Source: DATLRC01 sp035478435
GTDB lineage: Bacteria > Patescibacteriota > Saccharimonadia > Saccharimonadales > UBA4665
Direction: 5' to 3'
DNA length: 31,545 nt
NCBI GenBank assembly: GCA_035478435.1
Contig: DATIJT010000003.1
Span: 1 to 31,545 of the forward strand
The first letter of the stretch is position 1, and each line of letters starts with the position of its first letter. The notes beneath the pieces were generated by a model, which made no database searches, was not told where the DNA came from, and saw nothing but the letters and a program-made list of their open reading frames with translations. Of this stretch, positions 16,005-24,189 are shown in pieces. The position numbers and the translations under genes were made by a program.

Positions 16005-16628
16005 ATGGCAATATTTATAACTATCACACTGGTTTTTAGTTTGTTATGCATCAGTGAGTTATCGTGGCGAAAACATAAAGTCCACGATGAGTTTAGCCGG
16101 AAGTTTGTACACATTACGGTCGGCGGCTTCGTAGCCTTTTGGCCGTATTTTTTAAGCTGGGATGAGATCAGGTTACTAAGCTTGGCATTCCTGATTGCTG
16201 TCGGAATTTCCAAGCAATTCAATTTGTTTAAAGCTATCCATGCCGTCAGTCGGCCAACTTGGGGTGAGATATTTTTCGCTATAAGCGCGGGGCTCATGAC
16301 ATTTGTTACTAACAATGCGGCTATCTACACCGTAGCCCTTTTGCAAATGGGCTTGGCCGATGGCTTGGCGGCAGTAATCGGGACGCGCTATGGCAAGCAT
16401 AACCAGTACAAAATCTTCGGCCACGCTAAAAGCTTGGTTGGAGCCGCAGCTTTCTTTATAACCAGCTACAGCATTTTGCTAACCTATTTTATATTTACTG
16501 GCCACATAAGCATTGGCTGGTGTTTACTGGTCGCGGCTGGTGCCGCTGGTTTGGAAAATCTAGGCGTACAAGGAATAGACAATTTACTAGTGCCGCTGTT
16601 TGTAGCGCTGATGCTGATCCGCCTTTAG
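16005..16628 (+). CDS. Polyprenol/phytol/dolichol kinase-like membrane protein
   Basis: The 207-residue protein has about six transmembrane helices. It carries the marks of the CTP-dependent dolichol/phytol kinase and CDP-diglyceride synthase superfamily: SRKFVHITVGG early, LADGLAAVIGTRYGKH in the middle (usual GD-x-AA-x-xG-x-x-G), then GHAKSLVGAAAFF (usual KSxEGS) and near the end GIDNLLVPL (usual DNLTVP). A role in phosphorylating a lipid alcohol such as undecaprenol is plausible, but the substrate cannot be read from sequence. It overlaps the convergent P-type ATPase gene by 4 bases at the stop codons. Confidence 0.8.
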   Translation: MAIFITITLVFSLLCISELSWRKHKVHDEFSRKFVHITVGGFVAFWPYFLSWDEIRLLSLAFLIAVGISKQFNLFKAIHAVSRPTWGEIFFAISAGLMTFVTNNAAIYTVALLQMGLADGLAAVIGTRYGKHNQYKIFGHAKSLVGAAAFFITSYSILLTYFIFTGHISIGWCLLVAAGAAGLENLGVQGIDNLLVPLFVALMLIRL

Positions 16629-18469
16629 ACTGTGAAATCTTTGCCGCTGCTGTGAGCTCGGAGGGCGTTGAAAATCACTATCACATCAACCACTTCTTGG
16701 ATGATGGCGCCCCACAGCGGCATAAACTTACCGGTGGCAAAAATAAGCATCAATCCTAAGCTTATAGCTATGCCGACCAGGATGCTCTGTTTAGCTATGT
16801 AGAACGTTCGCTTGGCAACCATAACGGCCGTTGCCACGCGGCTAACGTCATCTGGCATTATAACCATATCGGCTGACTCGCTGGCGGCGGTCGAGCCACG
16901 GGCACCCAGGGCGATGCCGACATCGGCGGCGGTCAGGACCGGCGCGTCATTGACGCCGTCACCTACAAAAGCTACCGGTCGGTCTGCGATCTTCTCGATT
17001 AGCCGTAACTTATCGGCCGGCAAGTAATCGGCTTTAAATTGTTTGATGCCTAACTTTTTAGCTATTGACTGGGCGGCCGCCTGGTTATCGCCGGTTAGCA
17101 TCAAAATATTTTTGATGCCTAATTTTTCAAGTTGGGCCAGAGTCGCTTTGGTTTCCGGGCGGACTTCGTCCTTAAAAGTAATTACCCCCGCTAGCTGGCC
17201 GTCAATAGCTACATAAGCGGCTGTTTGCTGAATGGCATCAGCCTTGAATCCAGCCGGGAATTTAATGCCTTTTTCTTTCATCAGACTCAATCTGCCGACC
17301 AGAATATCGCGGCCGCCTAGCATAGCCTCTAAACCTCGGCCGGCGATTTCCCTGGTATGCTTGGCTTTGCTGATTCTAAGCCTTTGCTCCAGGGCTGATT
17401 TGACTATGGCGCTGGCCAAGACGTGGGTGGACACTTGCTCCAAGCTGGCGGCCAGGGCCAAAACCTCATCTTTTTTATATGGTTTATAGGCTACGACGCG
17501 GGCAACCGTTGGCTCACCGTGGGTTAGCGTGCCGGTCTTATCAAAGGCCATAACTCTAGCTTCGGCTAGCTTTTCGAGGGCCGATCCGGTTTTGACAATA
17601 ATGCCGTACTTGCTGGCTCGAGCCATACCCGAAATCAGGGCAATCGGAGCCGCCAAAATCAGCGGGCAAGGTGTGGCTACGACTATGACTTCCAGAAAAC
17701 GTATGGCGTGGCCGCTGACAACTCCGACCGAGATGGCTATGGCATAAGCGGTAATTGTAAAGGGTATGCTATAGCGATCGGCCAATCTGACAAAGGGTGC
17801 CTGGGAAGCAGCCGCACTCTTAACAAGTTTAATAATTTGCTGGTATTGGCTATCGGCGGCTGAGCGCAAGGCTTTGGCCGTAATAGCACCATCCAGATTT
17901 ATCGAGCCACTCAGAATTTGATCCTTAACTTGTTTAGTTTGTGGCAAGCTTTCGCCAGTCAGGGTAGATTCATCAAAATTGGCTAAGCCTTCGATTATTT
18001 CAGCGTCGACCGGCACTACCTCGCCAGGTTTGACTATAATTTTGTCGCCCGCCCGGACCTCGCTAGCCTTAACGTCAATAGTCTTGCGGGATCGGATAAC
18101 GTGAGCCATTTGAGGGGCGCGGGTGAGTAAGGCATCCAGCTCGGCTTTAGCCCGGTGCTCGGCGAAATCTTCCAGGCTTTCACCGCCCGTTAGCATCACT
18201 ACTACGACTATCGCCGCCCAATATTGCTGTAAAACAACTGAGGTAATGATGGCTGTAGCCGCTAAGATGTCAATACCGTAAGTACCGCTACGGAAATCTT
18301 GCCACATGCCCCACAGCAGCGGCACGACTTCAACGATGGCCACAAGGCTAAGCAACCATTTAGCCGCCACATGTTGCCCGGTAAATTCTAAAGTCAAACC
18401 GGCCACAATTGACAAAGCGGCTAACACGAACAACTTATAATGGCGTATAAAGCGAACAGCCTTTTTCAT
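16625..18469 (-). CDS. Heavy-metal translocating P-type ATPase (P1B)
   Basis: The 614-residue ion pump has a short cytoplasmic N-terminus with no HMA metal-binding domain, paired membrane helices, actuator motif TGES (181-184), membrane metal motif TPC (266-268) in VIVVATPCPLILAAPIAL, phosphorylation site DKTGTLT (310-316), and hinge GDGVNDAP (503-510). The usual CPC/SPC metal motif is TPC, and the nucleotide-binding SEHP motif reads STHV (347-350). These changes leave the metal open. A GGAG lies 7 bases before the ATG. It is immediately downstream of a YraQ/ArsP-like permease on the same strand, so both may export metal or metalloid. Confidence 0.92.
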   Translation of the reverse strand: MKKAVRFIRHYKLFVLAALSIVAGLTLEFTGQHVAAKWLLSLVAIVEVVPLLWGMWQDFRSGTYGIDILAATAIITSVVLQQYWAAIVVVVMLTGGESLEDFAEHRAKAELDALLTRAPQMAHVIRSRKTIDVKASEVRAGDKIIVKPGEVVPVDAEIIEGLANFDESTLTGESLPQTKQVKDQILSGSINLDGAITAKALRSAADSQYQQIIKLVKSAAASQAPFVRLADRYSIPFTITAYAIAISVGVVSGHAIRFLEVIVVATPCPLILAAPIALISGMARASKYGIIVKTGSALEKLAEARVMAFDKTGTLTHGEPTVARVVAYKPYKKDEVLALAASLEQVSTHVLASAIVKSALEQRLRISKAKHTREIAGRGLEAMLGGRDILVGRLSLMKEKGIKFPAGFKADAIQQTAAYVAIDGQLAGVITFKDEVRPETKATLAQLEKLGIKNILMLTGDNQAAAQSIAKKLGIKQFKADYLPADKLRLIEKIADRPVAFVGDGVNDAPVLTAADVGIALGARGSTAASESADMVIMPDDVSRVATAVMVAKRTFYIAKQSILVGIAISLGLMLIFATGKFMPLWGAIIQEVVDVIVIFNALRAHSSGKDFTV

Positions 18470-18526
18470 TGATTCTCCGGATTGATACTCAGAATAGTAT
18501 AACAGTGGTTCCAGTCGGATAGTACC

Positions 18527-19693
18527 TTAATGGTGGTCGTGACCATGGTGATCAATATTTTCTGAGCCCATCATTTTAAGCATATTTGGTTCGCCAGTGC
18601 GTAAAAACCGCCAAACTAAAGAGGCGGCTAATAGTAAAAATAATAGGTTTAGGATGGTTGTATAGTTCCAGTGAATACTGGCTTCGAGCACCCGCGCGTT
18701 ACGGGTTCGCGGCGCCAAATGTAAAATAGCGAAGATAATTTCAACCACATAGCCAGCCGCCGCCATAGCAACGTAAAAAGTGGTAAACAAAAAAGCAGCC
18801 ATTTTAAGTCCGTAATATTTTCGGTAGATATTTAAGATGGGTAACACGATCAAATCGGCAAAAATAAAACTGATCACCCCGCCAAAGCTTATGCCGCCGT
18901 TCCAAAGTACTACAGCTAAAGGCACGTTGCCAACGCTGCAAACAAAACTAATAACGGCGATCAAGGGGCCAATCAATGGTCCCCATAGTACTGATCCTAT
19001 AGGGTGGCTTGTAAAGAAAAATGACTGCCAAAAGTGTTCCGGCACCCAAGCGGCTAACGCGCCGGCGATTAATAATCCGAGCAAGATGTCTGTCCAGACG
19101 CTGGCCCAATCCATTACAAAAAAGTGGCTAGTTGCTGTCTTGCCTTGTTTTGACCACAATTTTCTCCATATAGAGCCGCTGTTTTCAACCGACATATCCA
19201 TGTCTGCGTGGCCTTCCATCCGCCCAGCTAAGCCTTTTTCGGCTTGGACGCGGGCGGCTTCGACAATCTTTGGTTTGAGAAAGCGGCGGAATAATATTGC
19301 CAGGACAAGGATCATCAAAGGGCCGCCCACGAACTCGGCCAAAGTAAATTGCCAGCCGAGAAGCAATGCCATGATGATGCCTAGTTCGATTACCAGATTA
19401 GTGCTGGCTATTTCAAACGCCATAGCTGCCGTGAAGTTAGCGCCCTTGCGGAAAATAGACCGGGCTAGGGCCACGGCCGCGTATGAACAAGATGAGGAAG
19501 CGGCTCCAAGCAAGGAGGCTAAGGCCAATGTTTTGGGCTTATCATCAGGCAAAAGCCGGCTCATTTGCCGATGTGAAACCACGGCCTGGATCGCTCCGCT
19601 CAAACCAAAACCCAAAATTAGCGGCCACAAGATTTCCCAGCCCATTCCAAAAGCCACATTCAGCGCATGCCCTAAAGCATTCAATGAACCCAT
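18527..19693 (-). CDS. YraQ/ArsP-type permease (DUF318 family)
   Basis: The ATG at 19693, preceded by GGAGGGGAG, gives 388 residues; an upstream TTG is less likely. About eight membrane helices form two repeats with LGFGLSGAIQAVV and LGAASSSCSYAAVALARS in the first and FVCSVGNVPLAVVLWNGGIS in the second. These match the permease family that includes ArsP (organoarsenical export) and YraQ. The first repeat has the Ser/Cys-rich SSSCSYAA loop and the second the CSVGN loop. A His-rich C-terminus (DHHGHDHH) suggests metal binding. The start codon and ribosome site lie inside one arm of a 21 bp perfect inverted repeat, so translation could be controlled by that hairpin. Confidence 0.88.
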   Translation of the reverse strand: MGSLNALGHALNVAFGMGWEILWPLILGFGLSGAIQAVVSHRQMSRLLPDDKPKTLALASLLGAASSSCSYAAVALARSIFRKGANFTAAMAFEIASTNLVIELGIIMALLLGWQFTLAEFVGGPLMILVLAILFRRFLKPKIVEAARVQAEKGLAGRMEGHADMDMSVENSGSIWRKLWSKQGKTATSHFFVMDWASVWTDILLGLLIAGALAAWVPEHFWQSFFFTSHPIGSVLWGPLIGPLIAVISFVCSVGNVPLAVVLWNGGISFGGVISFIFADLIVLPILNIYRKYYGLKMAAFLFTTFYVAMAAAGYVVEIIFAILHLAPRTRNARVLEASIHWNYTTILNLLFLLLAASLVWRFLRTGEPNMLKMMGSENIDHHGHDHH

Positions 19694-19851
19694 TTCAAAT
19701 CTCCCCTCCAGCTTCAAAGCCTGCTAGCGGCACCAGCCGCCAGTTTTGCTCGTCACCGTATCTAAAGATACGCCTCCTCACAATAACTGCCAACTGGCAC
19801 TCACCAGCGGGCTTTTCACTTAACAGACTTGAGATTTGAAATGGGTTCATT
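19683..19851. repeat. 169 bp inverted-repeat element over the permease start
   Basis: Outer arms of 21 bp are perfectly complementary (19683-19703 and 19831-19851). Inner arms also pair: AAAGCCTGCT (from 19716) with AGCGGGCTTT (from 19806), and GCCAGTT (from 19739) with AACTGGC (from 19791). The tip is CGTATCT-AA-AGATACG (19757-19772) inside CTCGTCACC...GCCTCCTCAC, shared with the elements at 31010 and 31245. The left arm covers codons 1-4 and part of the ribosome site of the permease gene. Confidence 0.85.
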
Positions 19852-19880
19852 ATCTCCATGAGCTTATTGTAACAACGAAC

Positions 19881-19923
19881 TTGCAAACGGCCAGAAGCTA
19901 TCTTACTATACTATATATAGTAT
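19881..19923 (+). promoter_or_regulatory. Promoter with palindromic operator for the MDR oxidoreductase
   Basis: TTGCAA (19881-19886), a 17 base spacer, and TACTAT (19904-19909). A perfect 16 base palindrome ATACTATATATAGTAT (19908-19923) covers the predicted +1. It looks like a repressor site. No regulator gene is adjacent. Confidence 0.55.
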
Positions 19924-19943
19924 TGATAAGTAGGAGAGTGAAT

Positions 19944-20882
19944 ATGCGGGCAGCACAGATTAACCAATATGGCGGGCCGGAAGTTCTAAAAACGGTGAAT
20001 GATGCGCCCAAACCGACTGCCAGTCCAGGCCAAGTTTTGGTTGAAGTCTACGCCGCCAGCGTCAACCCCTTTGATGCCACCGTCCGAGATGGGCGCGCCC
20101 AGAGCATGGCGCAACTTAACTTTCCAGCCACGCTTGGCGGTGATTTGGCCGGTAAAGTTGCCGAGCTTGGCGAAGGTGCCAGCGGTTTCCAGGTTGGCGA
20201 TGAAGTCTACGGCCAAGCCAACGCTTTAAGCGGCCAGGGCTCCTTTGCCGAATTTACGCCTGTCAAAGCCATATCCTTAGCCCCTAAGCCAAAGAGCCTG
20301 GATTTTACCGCTGCCGCGGCCTTGCCACTGACAGGCGTTAGCGCTTATCAAGCCTTGGTTAATCATTTGAATCTGCAAAGTGGCCAGAAAATCCTGATCC
20401 ACGGCGGCGCGGGCGGGATAGGATCGTTCGCTATCCAGCTGGCCAAACACCTGGGAGCCCACGTGGCCGCCACCGCGGCCAGCGAAGACCTGGATTTTGT
20501 AAAAGGCCTAGGCGCTGACGAAGTTATAGACTATAAAACCCAAGACTTCTCGAAACTATTGAAAGATTATGACGCCGTTTACGACACCATCGGCGCCGAA
20601 ACCTACGCCAAATCTTTCCAAATCCTAAAACCCGGCGGCAAAATCGTCTCTATGAAGGAGCAGCCAAACGAAGAGCTAATGCGAAAGCACCAGGTAGAAG
20701 CCATTTCACAATTTACTAAAGTAACGACTGAGCGGCTAAATAAAGTAGCAGAACTAGTGGACAACGGAGTTTTGAAAGTCAATATCGACAAAGTCTTCCC
20801 GCTGGAAGAAACCGGCGGAGCACTAGAATACCTAAAAACCGGCCACACCCGGGGCAAAATCGTCATCAAAATCAAAGATTAA
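19944..20882 (+). CDS. NADP-dependent MDR oxidoreductase (quinone reductase-like)
   Basis: Starting at the ATG at 19944 (TAGGAGAG 5-12 bases upstream) the protein has 312 residues. It opens with MRAAQINQYGGPEVLK, has the GroES-like fold with VYAASVNPFDATVRDG and GGDLAGKVAELGEGASGFQVGD, then the nucleotide-binding motif ILIHGGAGGIGSFAIQLAKH (usual AxxGxxG), LGADEVIDY and VYDTIGAETYAKS. Zinc-binding Cys are absent, so it belongs to the zeta-crystallin/quinone oxidoreductase branch rather than alcohol dehydrogenases. It likely detoxifies quinones or enones. It ends 2 bases from the convergent tRNA-His. Confidence 0.9.
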   Translation: MRAAQINQYGGPEVLKTVNDAPKPTASPGQVLVEVYAASVNPFDATVRDGRAQSMAQLNFPATLGGDLAGKVAELGEGASGFQVGDEVYGQANALSGQGSFAEFTPVKAISLAPKPKSLDFTAAAALPLTGVSAYQALVNHLNLQSGQKILIHGGAGGIGSFAIQLAKHLGAHVAATAASEDLDFVKGLGADEVIDYKTQDFSKLLKDYDAVYDTIGAETYAKSFQILKPGGKIVSMKEQPNEELMRKHQVEAISQFTKVTTERLNKVAELVDNGVLKVNIDKVFPLEETGGALEYLKTGHTRGKIVIKIKD

Positions 20883-20884
20883 AT

Positions 20885-20961
20885 TGGGGCGAACGATGGG
20901 GATCGAACCCACGACATTCGGGACCACAACCCGACGCTCTACCTACTGAGCTACGTCCGCC
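20885..20961 (-). tRNA. tRNA-His (anticodon GUG)
   Basis: The cloverleaf has acceptor GCGGACG with CGTTCGC, an encoded G-1 (20961) opposite C73, anticodon stem TCGGG/CCCGA around TTGTGGT (anticodon GTG), T arm GTGGG/CCCAT and encoded CCA (20885-20887). The G-1:C73 pair is the histidine identity element. Confidence 0.96.
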
Positions 20962-20966
20962 GTATA

Positions 20967-20995
20967 AAATTTCAAACATTACTGGTTCGAAATTT
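20967..20995 (-). terminator. Hairpin between the receiver-like gene and tRNA-His
   Basis: An 11 bp stem with one mismatch (20967-20977 with 20985-20995), followed on the minus strand by TTTTAT. It could end the receiver-like transcript. It also lies in the 5' leader of tRNA-His if that starts at the -10 near 21012. Confidence 0.45.
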
Positions 20996-21011
20996 ATTTA
21001 GAACAAGGCAC

Positions 21012-21020
21012 ATTGTAGCA
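21012..21020 (-). promoter_or_regulatory. Extended -10 likely serving tRNA-His
   Basis: On the minus strand, TGC-TACAAT (21020-21012) is an extended -10 about 50 bases before the mature tRNA 5' end. Confidence 0.45.
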
Positions 21021-21046
21021 TTTACCCCTGTTTATTGCTAGGGTTC

Positions 21047-21439
21047 CTAGGTTCCATTGACCACAGGATCCTCTAGAAGCTCAATGGCTTCTACCGGATT
21101 ACCGCTCCAAAAGGGTATGTCGGCGCCTTCTATAGGATCAGATACGGAATTTCCTACTACTCTGACTCTTTCTCCGTGGATATCGCGCGTCAACCTAAAA
21201 AGTCTAGCCCCATCAGACCCTCGTACGCATCCAGGCGAATTTGTGGGCGCAAGGTTAGCGTCTTGAAAAAGAACATTGATGCCTAGCGAAGCTAAACGAC
21301 GCACCAGATCCTCGCCTTCTTCAAGTGTACCGGCTTCGCCGCGAACCTCCACGCCAGCAAATTCTAGCGCCAATCTAAGCGCCTGGCGGAGATCAGGCCG
21401 ATCGTTAATAATGCCAACCTTAGCTAGTTCTGGTCGCAT
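21047..21439 (-). CDS. Response-regulator receiver-like protein, no output domain
   Basis: This 130-residue single domain has the receiver fold pattern: VGIINDRPDLRQALRLALEF (acidic pocket Asp13, normally a pair of acids), GVEVRGEAGTLEEGEDLV, then NVLFQDANLAP with Asp60 in the phospho-acceptor place, GARLFRLTRDIHGERVRVVG, and GADIPFWSGNPVEAI at the last strand. The conserved Lys before Pro is Asn here. It may be a pseudo-receiver. No histidine kinase or output gene is adjacent. A GGGGAGG ribosome site lies 5 bases before the ATG. Confidence 0.7.
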   Translation of the reverse strand: MRPELAKVGIINDRPDLRQALRLALEFAGVEVRGEAGTLEEGEDLVRRLASLGINVLFQDANLAPTNSPGCVRGSDGARLFRLTRDIHGERVRVVGNSVSDPIEGADIPFWSGNPVEAIELLEDPVVNGT

Positions 21440-21561
21440 GGCGCCTCCCCTACTAAAGGAACCAATATATTAAGTTTCTATAAAACAGTCAAAGAAAAAT
21501 ATCACTGTAAAGCTCTTGCTTTTGGCTTAGCAAAGTCCTATTTTAGTGCCAAACTAATTTC

Positions 21562-21570
21562 TGCTATGCT
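21562..21570 (+). promoter_or_regulatory. Extended -10 upstream of cysteine synthase
   Basis: TGC-TATGCT, about 36 bases before the likely +1 to start codon distance of cysK. An inverted TTTGGC/GCCAAA pair lies just upstream. Confidence 0.35.
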
Positions 21571-21612
21571 AAAGCTTATAGTTTTAAGAAAGAGTTAAAA
21601 GAGAGGTAAGAA

Positions 21613-22611
21613 GTGGTAGTCGCAGACAGTATTTTAGACCTTATTGGGCACACGCCAATGGTCAAACTAAAGCATATAAGTAAAGACGTTCCCGCTGAAA
21701 TCTGGGCCAAGCTGGAGTTTATGAACCCCTCCGGCAGCGTAAAAGACCGGATTGCCCTGGCCATGATTGAAAAGGCCGAACAAGAAGGCAAGTTAAAACC
21801 CGGCGGCACGATTGTCGAACCCACCTCCGGTAATACAGGCATTGCCCTATCGCTGGTAGCGGCTGTAAAAGGCTACAAGATGATAGCCGTTATGCCGGCG
21901 GCTATGAGCCGTGAGCGGGCGCTGGTTATGCAGTTTTTGGGCGCCAAAGTCGAACTGGTTCCGACCAAGCACGGCATACCAGGCATGTTTGTTAAGGAAG
22001 ATATCGAAAATACTCTCAAGCGGGCAATAGAGATTTGTGAGCAGACGCCAAATAGTTTTATGCCCAACCAGTTCGACAACCCGCACAATCCCGATGCTCA
22101 CGCCGAAACCACCGCTCAGGAAATCATTGAGCAAGCCGGCAGCAAATTAGCAGCTTTCGTAGCGGCCTGTGGCACCGGCGGTACATTTAGTGGTGTGGCT
22201 CGGGTACTGAAAGCCAAGCACCCTAAGGTCAAAAAAATCGTCGTTGAACCGGCTAACTCAGCGGTTATTTCCGGTGAAGCCCCCGGTATGCACAAGATCC
22301 AGGGCGTAGGTGAAGGCTTTGTGCCGAACGTTATGGATTGTGATTTGGCCGACGAAATCTCCAAAGTCAGCGACGAAGATGCAATAACAATGGCCAAACG
22401 TTTGGCGCACGAAGAGGGCATTGTGGCTGGCTTTTCGGGTGGTGCGAACGTGGTCGCGGCGCTGGAAGCCGCCAAAAAACTGAAAAAAGGCGACATAGTC
22501 GTAACAATCATCGCCGACAACACACTGCGCTACCTGTCTACCGACCTCTGCCAAGACCCCGAGCCAGTCACCGAACAAACGACTCCTGAAAAACAAGCCG
22601 TAAAAGTTTAA
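21613..22611 (+). CDS. cysK: Cysteine synthase (O-acetylserine sulfhydrylase family)
   Basis: The 332-residue PLP enzyme is of the CysK/CysM/CBS fold. It has ILDLIGHTPMVKLKHI, PLP lysine in NPSGSVKDRIALAM, the substrate loop PTSGNTGIAL, the phosphate-binding GCGTGG type motif as ACGTGGTFSGVARVL, and EGIVAGFSGGANVVAAL. The C-terminus LSTDLCQD replaces the usual YLST-LF. It would join O-acetylserine (or phosphoserine) with sulfide to make cysteine. The start is GTG with AGAGG 7 bases upstream. It overlaps the next, convergent gene by 4 bases. No serine acetyltransferase is nearby, so the donor may be taken from the host. Confidence 0.93.
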   Translation: MVVADSILDLIGHTPMVKLKHISKDVPAEIWAKLEFMNPSGSVKDRIALAMIEKAEQEGKLKPGGTIVEPTSGNTGIALSLVAAVKGYKMIAVMPAAMSRERALVMQFLGAKVELVPTKHGIPGMFVKEDIENTLKRAIEICEQTPNSFMPNQFDNPHNPDAHAETTAQEIIEQAGSKLAAFVAACGTGGTFSGVARVLKAKHPKVKKIVVEPANSAVISGEAPGMHKIQGVGEGFVPNVMDCDLADEISKVSDEDAITMAKRLAHEEGIVAGFSGGANVVAALEAAKKLKKGDIVVTIIADNTLRYLSTDLCQDPEPVTEQTTPEKQAVKV

Positions 22612-23084
22612 CGGATTAGAGGCTTCCACCTTAACCGGTAAAAAGTCCGGATCACCAGCCAGGCAACAACAGCGCCAACGGCATTGGCCAAAAGGTCGCG
22701 CCAAGTGTCGTGGGGGTCAAAACTCAAAATACCAAGATGTAGTAATTCGTAGGCGTATTCGGCCAGCTCATTTAAGACGCCTAAAGTTGATACGAAAGCG
22801 AATAAAAACACAAACTCCAAGCGCCAAACTAATCTGAAGCCGAAAGTTTTAAGCAAATAAAAGAATAGAAACGTGCTGGCTACGCCGCCACCGACGCTAT
22901 GCAGGATGAAATTGCCCACTTTGCCGCCAAATGCCAAACTTACAAAACTGGCTAAAACCGGCAACAGCACCGCACCGCCAAGCCAAGCTCCGTATCTTCT
23001 GAAATCGGGCTTTTGCTTGAGTTCAAAGCTAAGCCAGCGGCACAGAACGTAAGCCAAGATAAAAGTAGCCAGCGCATGAAACAT
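22608..23084 (-). CDS. VanZ/DUF2238-like membrane protein
   Basis: A 158-residue protein with four or five hydrophobic helices. The segment NELAEYAYELLHLGILSFDP, then HDTWRDLLANAVGAVVAWLV, resembles the E-x-x-E plus D-x-x-x-D-x-x-x-N-x-x-G pattern of VanZ-like and DUF2238 proteins. The function is unknown, possibly related to envelope or lipid handling. An extended -10 (TGC-TAAAAT, 23101-23093) lies 8 bases before the ATG, so the mRNA would be nearly leaderless. Family assignment is moderate. Confidence 0.7.
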   Translation of the reverse strand: MFHALATFILAYVLCRWLSFELKQKPDFRRYGAWLGGAVLLPVLASFVSLAFGGKVGNFILHSVGGGVASTFLFFYLLKTFGFRLVWRLEFVFLFAFVSTLGVLNELAEYAYELLHLGILSFDPHDTWRDLLANAVGAVVAWLVIRTFYRLRWKPLIR

Positions 23085-23108
23085 AGAAGACTATTTTAGC
23101 AAAAATTA

Positions 23109-23555
23109 TTACTTGAGGAGTGAATAAATAGGGATTTTTTTAATTTTGGGAATTATGTAGTTTGGGGAATTTTCCTGGACGAATTTTAGCTGTACTTCGA
23201 CAGCTTGAGGGTTGGTACGCTGTTTAATATTTTTGATGGCCGCCTCGGGCTTATTTTCAAAATAATGTAGCTCTAGCTCTGTCTCAGGTAGCACATCTAA
23301 GACGGACTTTAAAAGCCAGTCTAGCTCAGGTTCACGGCAATAGCGGATATCCGAGATCGCCATAGTTTTGCCTTTTTTAAGCCTGGATAGTAGCGGCCCA
23401 TAATGCCGACTCAGTCTTGGGTCTGGATCTTTACCATAGGCCTTATTTTGGTAATCATCATAAAAAGCCCAGATTAGTTTATCGGCTTTAAGCTTTCGCA
23501 AATAATGGCTTTTACCTGAACCAGGCAAGCCGATGACGATAATTAGTTTAGCCAT
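23109..23555 (-). CDS. P-loop kinase-like ATP-binding protein
   Basis: This 148-residue protein starts LIIVIGLPGSGKSHYLRKLK, a clear Walker A. A short Asp motif, FYDDYQN, follows, and TMAISDIRYCREPELDWLL may supply the second acidic site. It looks like small AAA_33/zeta-toxin-like or nucleoside-type kinases, but the substrate is unknown. An extended -10 CATAAT (23567-23562, preceded by TGC) lies 6 bases before the ATG and overlaps the end of the upstream gene, giving another predicted leaderless start. Confidence 0.75.
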   Translation of the reverse strand: MAKLIIVIGLPGSGKSHYLRKLKADKLIWAFYDDYQNKAYGKDPDPRLSRHYGPLLSRLKKGKTMAISDIRYCREPELDWLLKSVLDVLPETELELHYFENKPEAAIKNIKQRTNPQAVEVQLKFVQENSPNYIIPKIKKIPIYSLLK

Positions 23556-23562
23556 GCTTCAA

Positions 23563-24174
23563 TTATGGCATAGCAGCGGGTGTGAGATTAGTAGTCAATG
23601 TTTTGACGCCGTGGGTCAGCATGTAACCGAAGCTGGCGCCGCAGGTTATTTGTGAGCTGAAAAGCATGTGGAGCGGCCCAAAAAATGTCAAAACCGCGGC
23701 CAAAAAGCCAACGGCAAATAATATAAAGGCGCGCCTGATGCTGACATCCTCTTTTAGCGCTACGAAGCGTAACCATAAAGCACCCAACAACATACCCAAG
23801 AATAGGGCGACGGCTAGCTGTTCATGCAGGTGGCGGTGGCTAGCATTGAGTTTATATTGAAAGGTTGATACCAGCGCCAAGCCGTACAAAAGGCTTAGAC
23901 CCAATAGCCCAAACCGCATAACAGTTCGTCGAGGGACATTAGCTGGCAAAGAAAAACTAGCCATCAGTGTACCCAGCGCTGCCACCCCAAACCCCAAACT
24001 ATACGGTGCCACTGTCGCCAGCTTGGTACCATAATTGCTAACGCCACCTTGGTCAAAGCTAAAAAAGTAATGCGGGATTATCGCTAGACATAGCAAAATA
24101 CAGGCTCCCAAAACAAGCTGGCTTATTGCTAAATACTGTTCAGGTTTAAGTTTCATAGTTTTTGGTGACTGCAT
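23563..24174 (-). CDS. Polytopic membrane protein, DUF998-like
   Basis: The 203-residue protein has six hydrophobic helices, in a pattern like small integral membrane proteins of the DUF998 or Frag1 kind. No catalytic motif is recognised. HRHLHEQLAV in the middle and KEDVSIRR in a loop are polar marks. An inner ATG (24156, MKLKPEQYLAISQLVLG) may be the true start. It follows the 2H phosphoesterase gene by 15 bases and ends 7 bases before the P-loop gene, so the three may be one transcript. Confidence 0.65.
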   Translation of the reverse strand: MQSPKTMKLKPEQYLAISQLVLGACILLCLAIIPHYFFSFDQGGVSNYGTKLATVAPYSLGFGVAALGTLMASFSLPANVPRRTVMRFGLLGLSLLYGLALVSTFQYKLNASHRHLHEQLAVALFLGMLLGALWLRFVALKEDVSIRRAFILFAVGFLAAVLTFFGPLHMLFSSQITCGASFGYMLTHGVKTLTTNLTPAAMP

Positions 24175-24189
24175 GGTATACGAAGTTTG

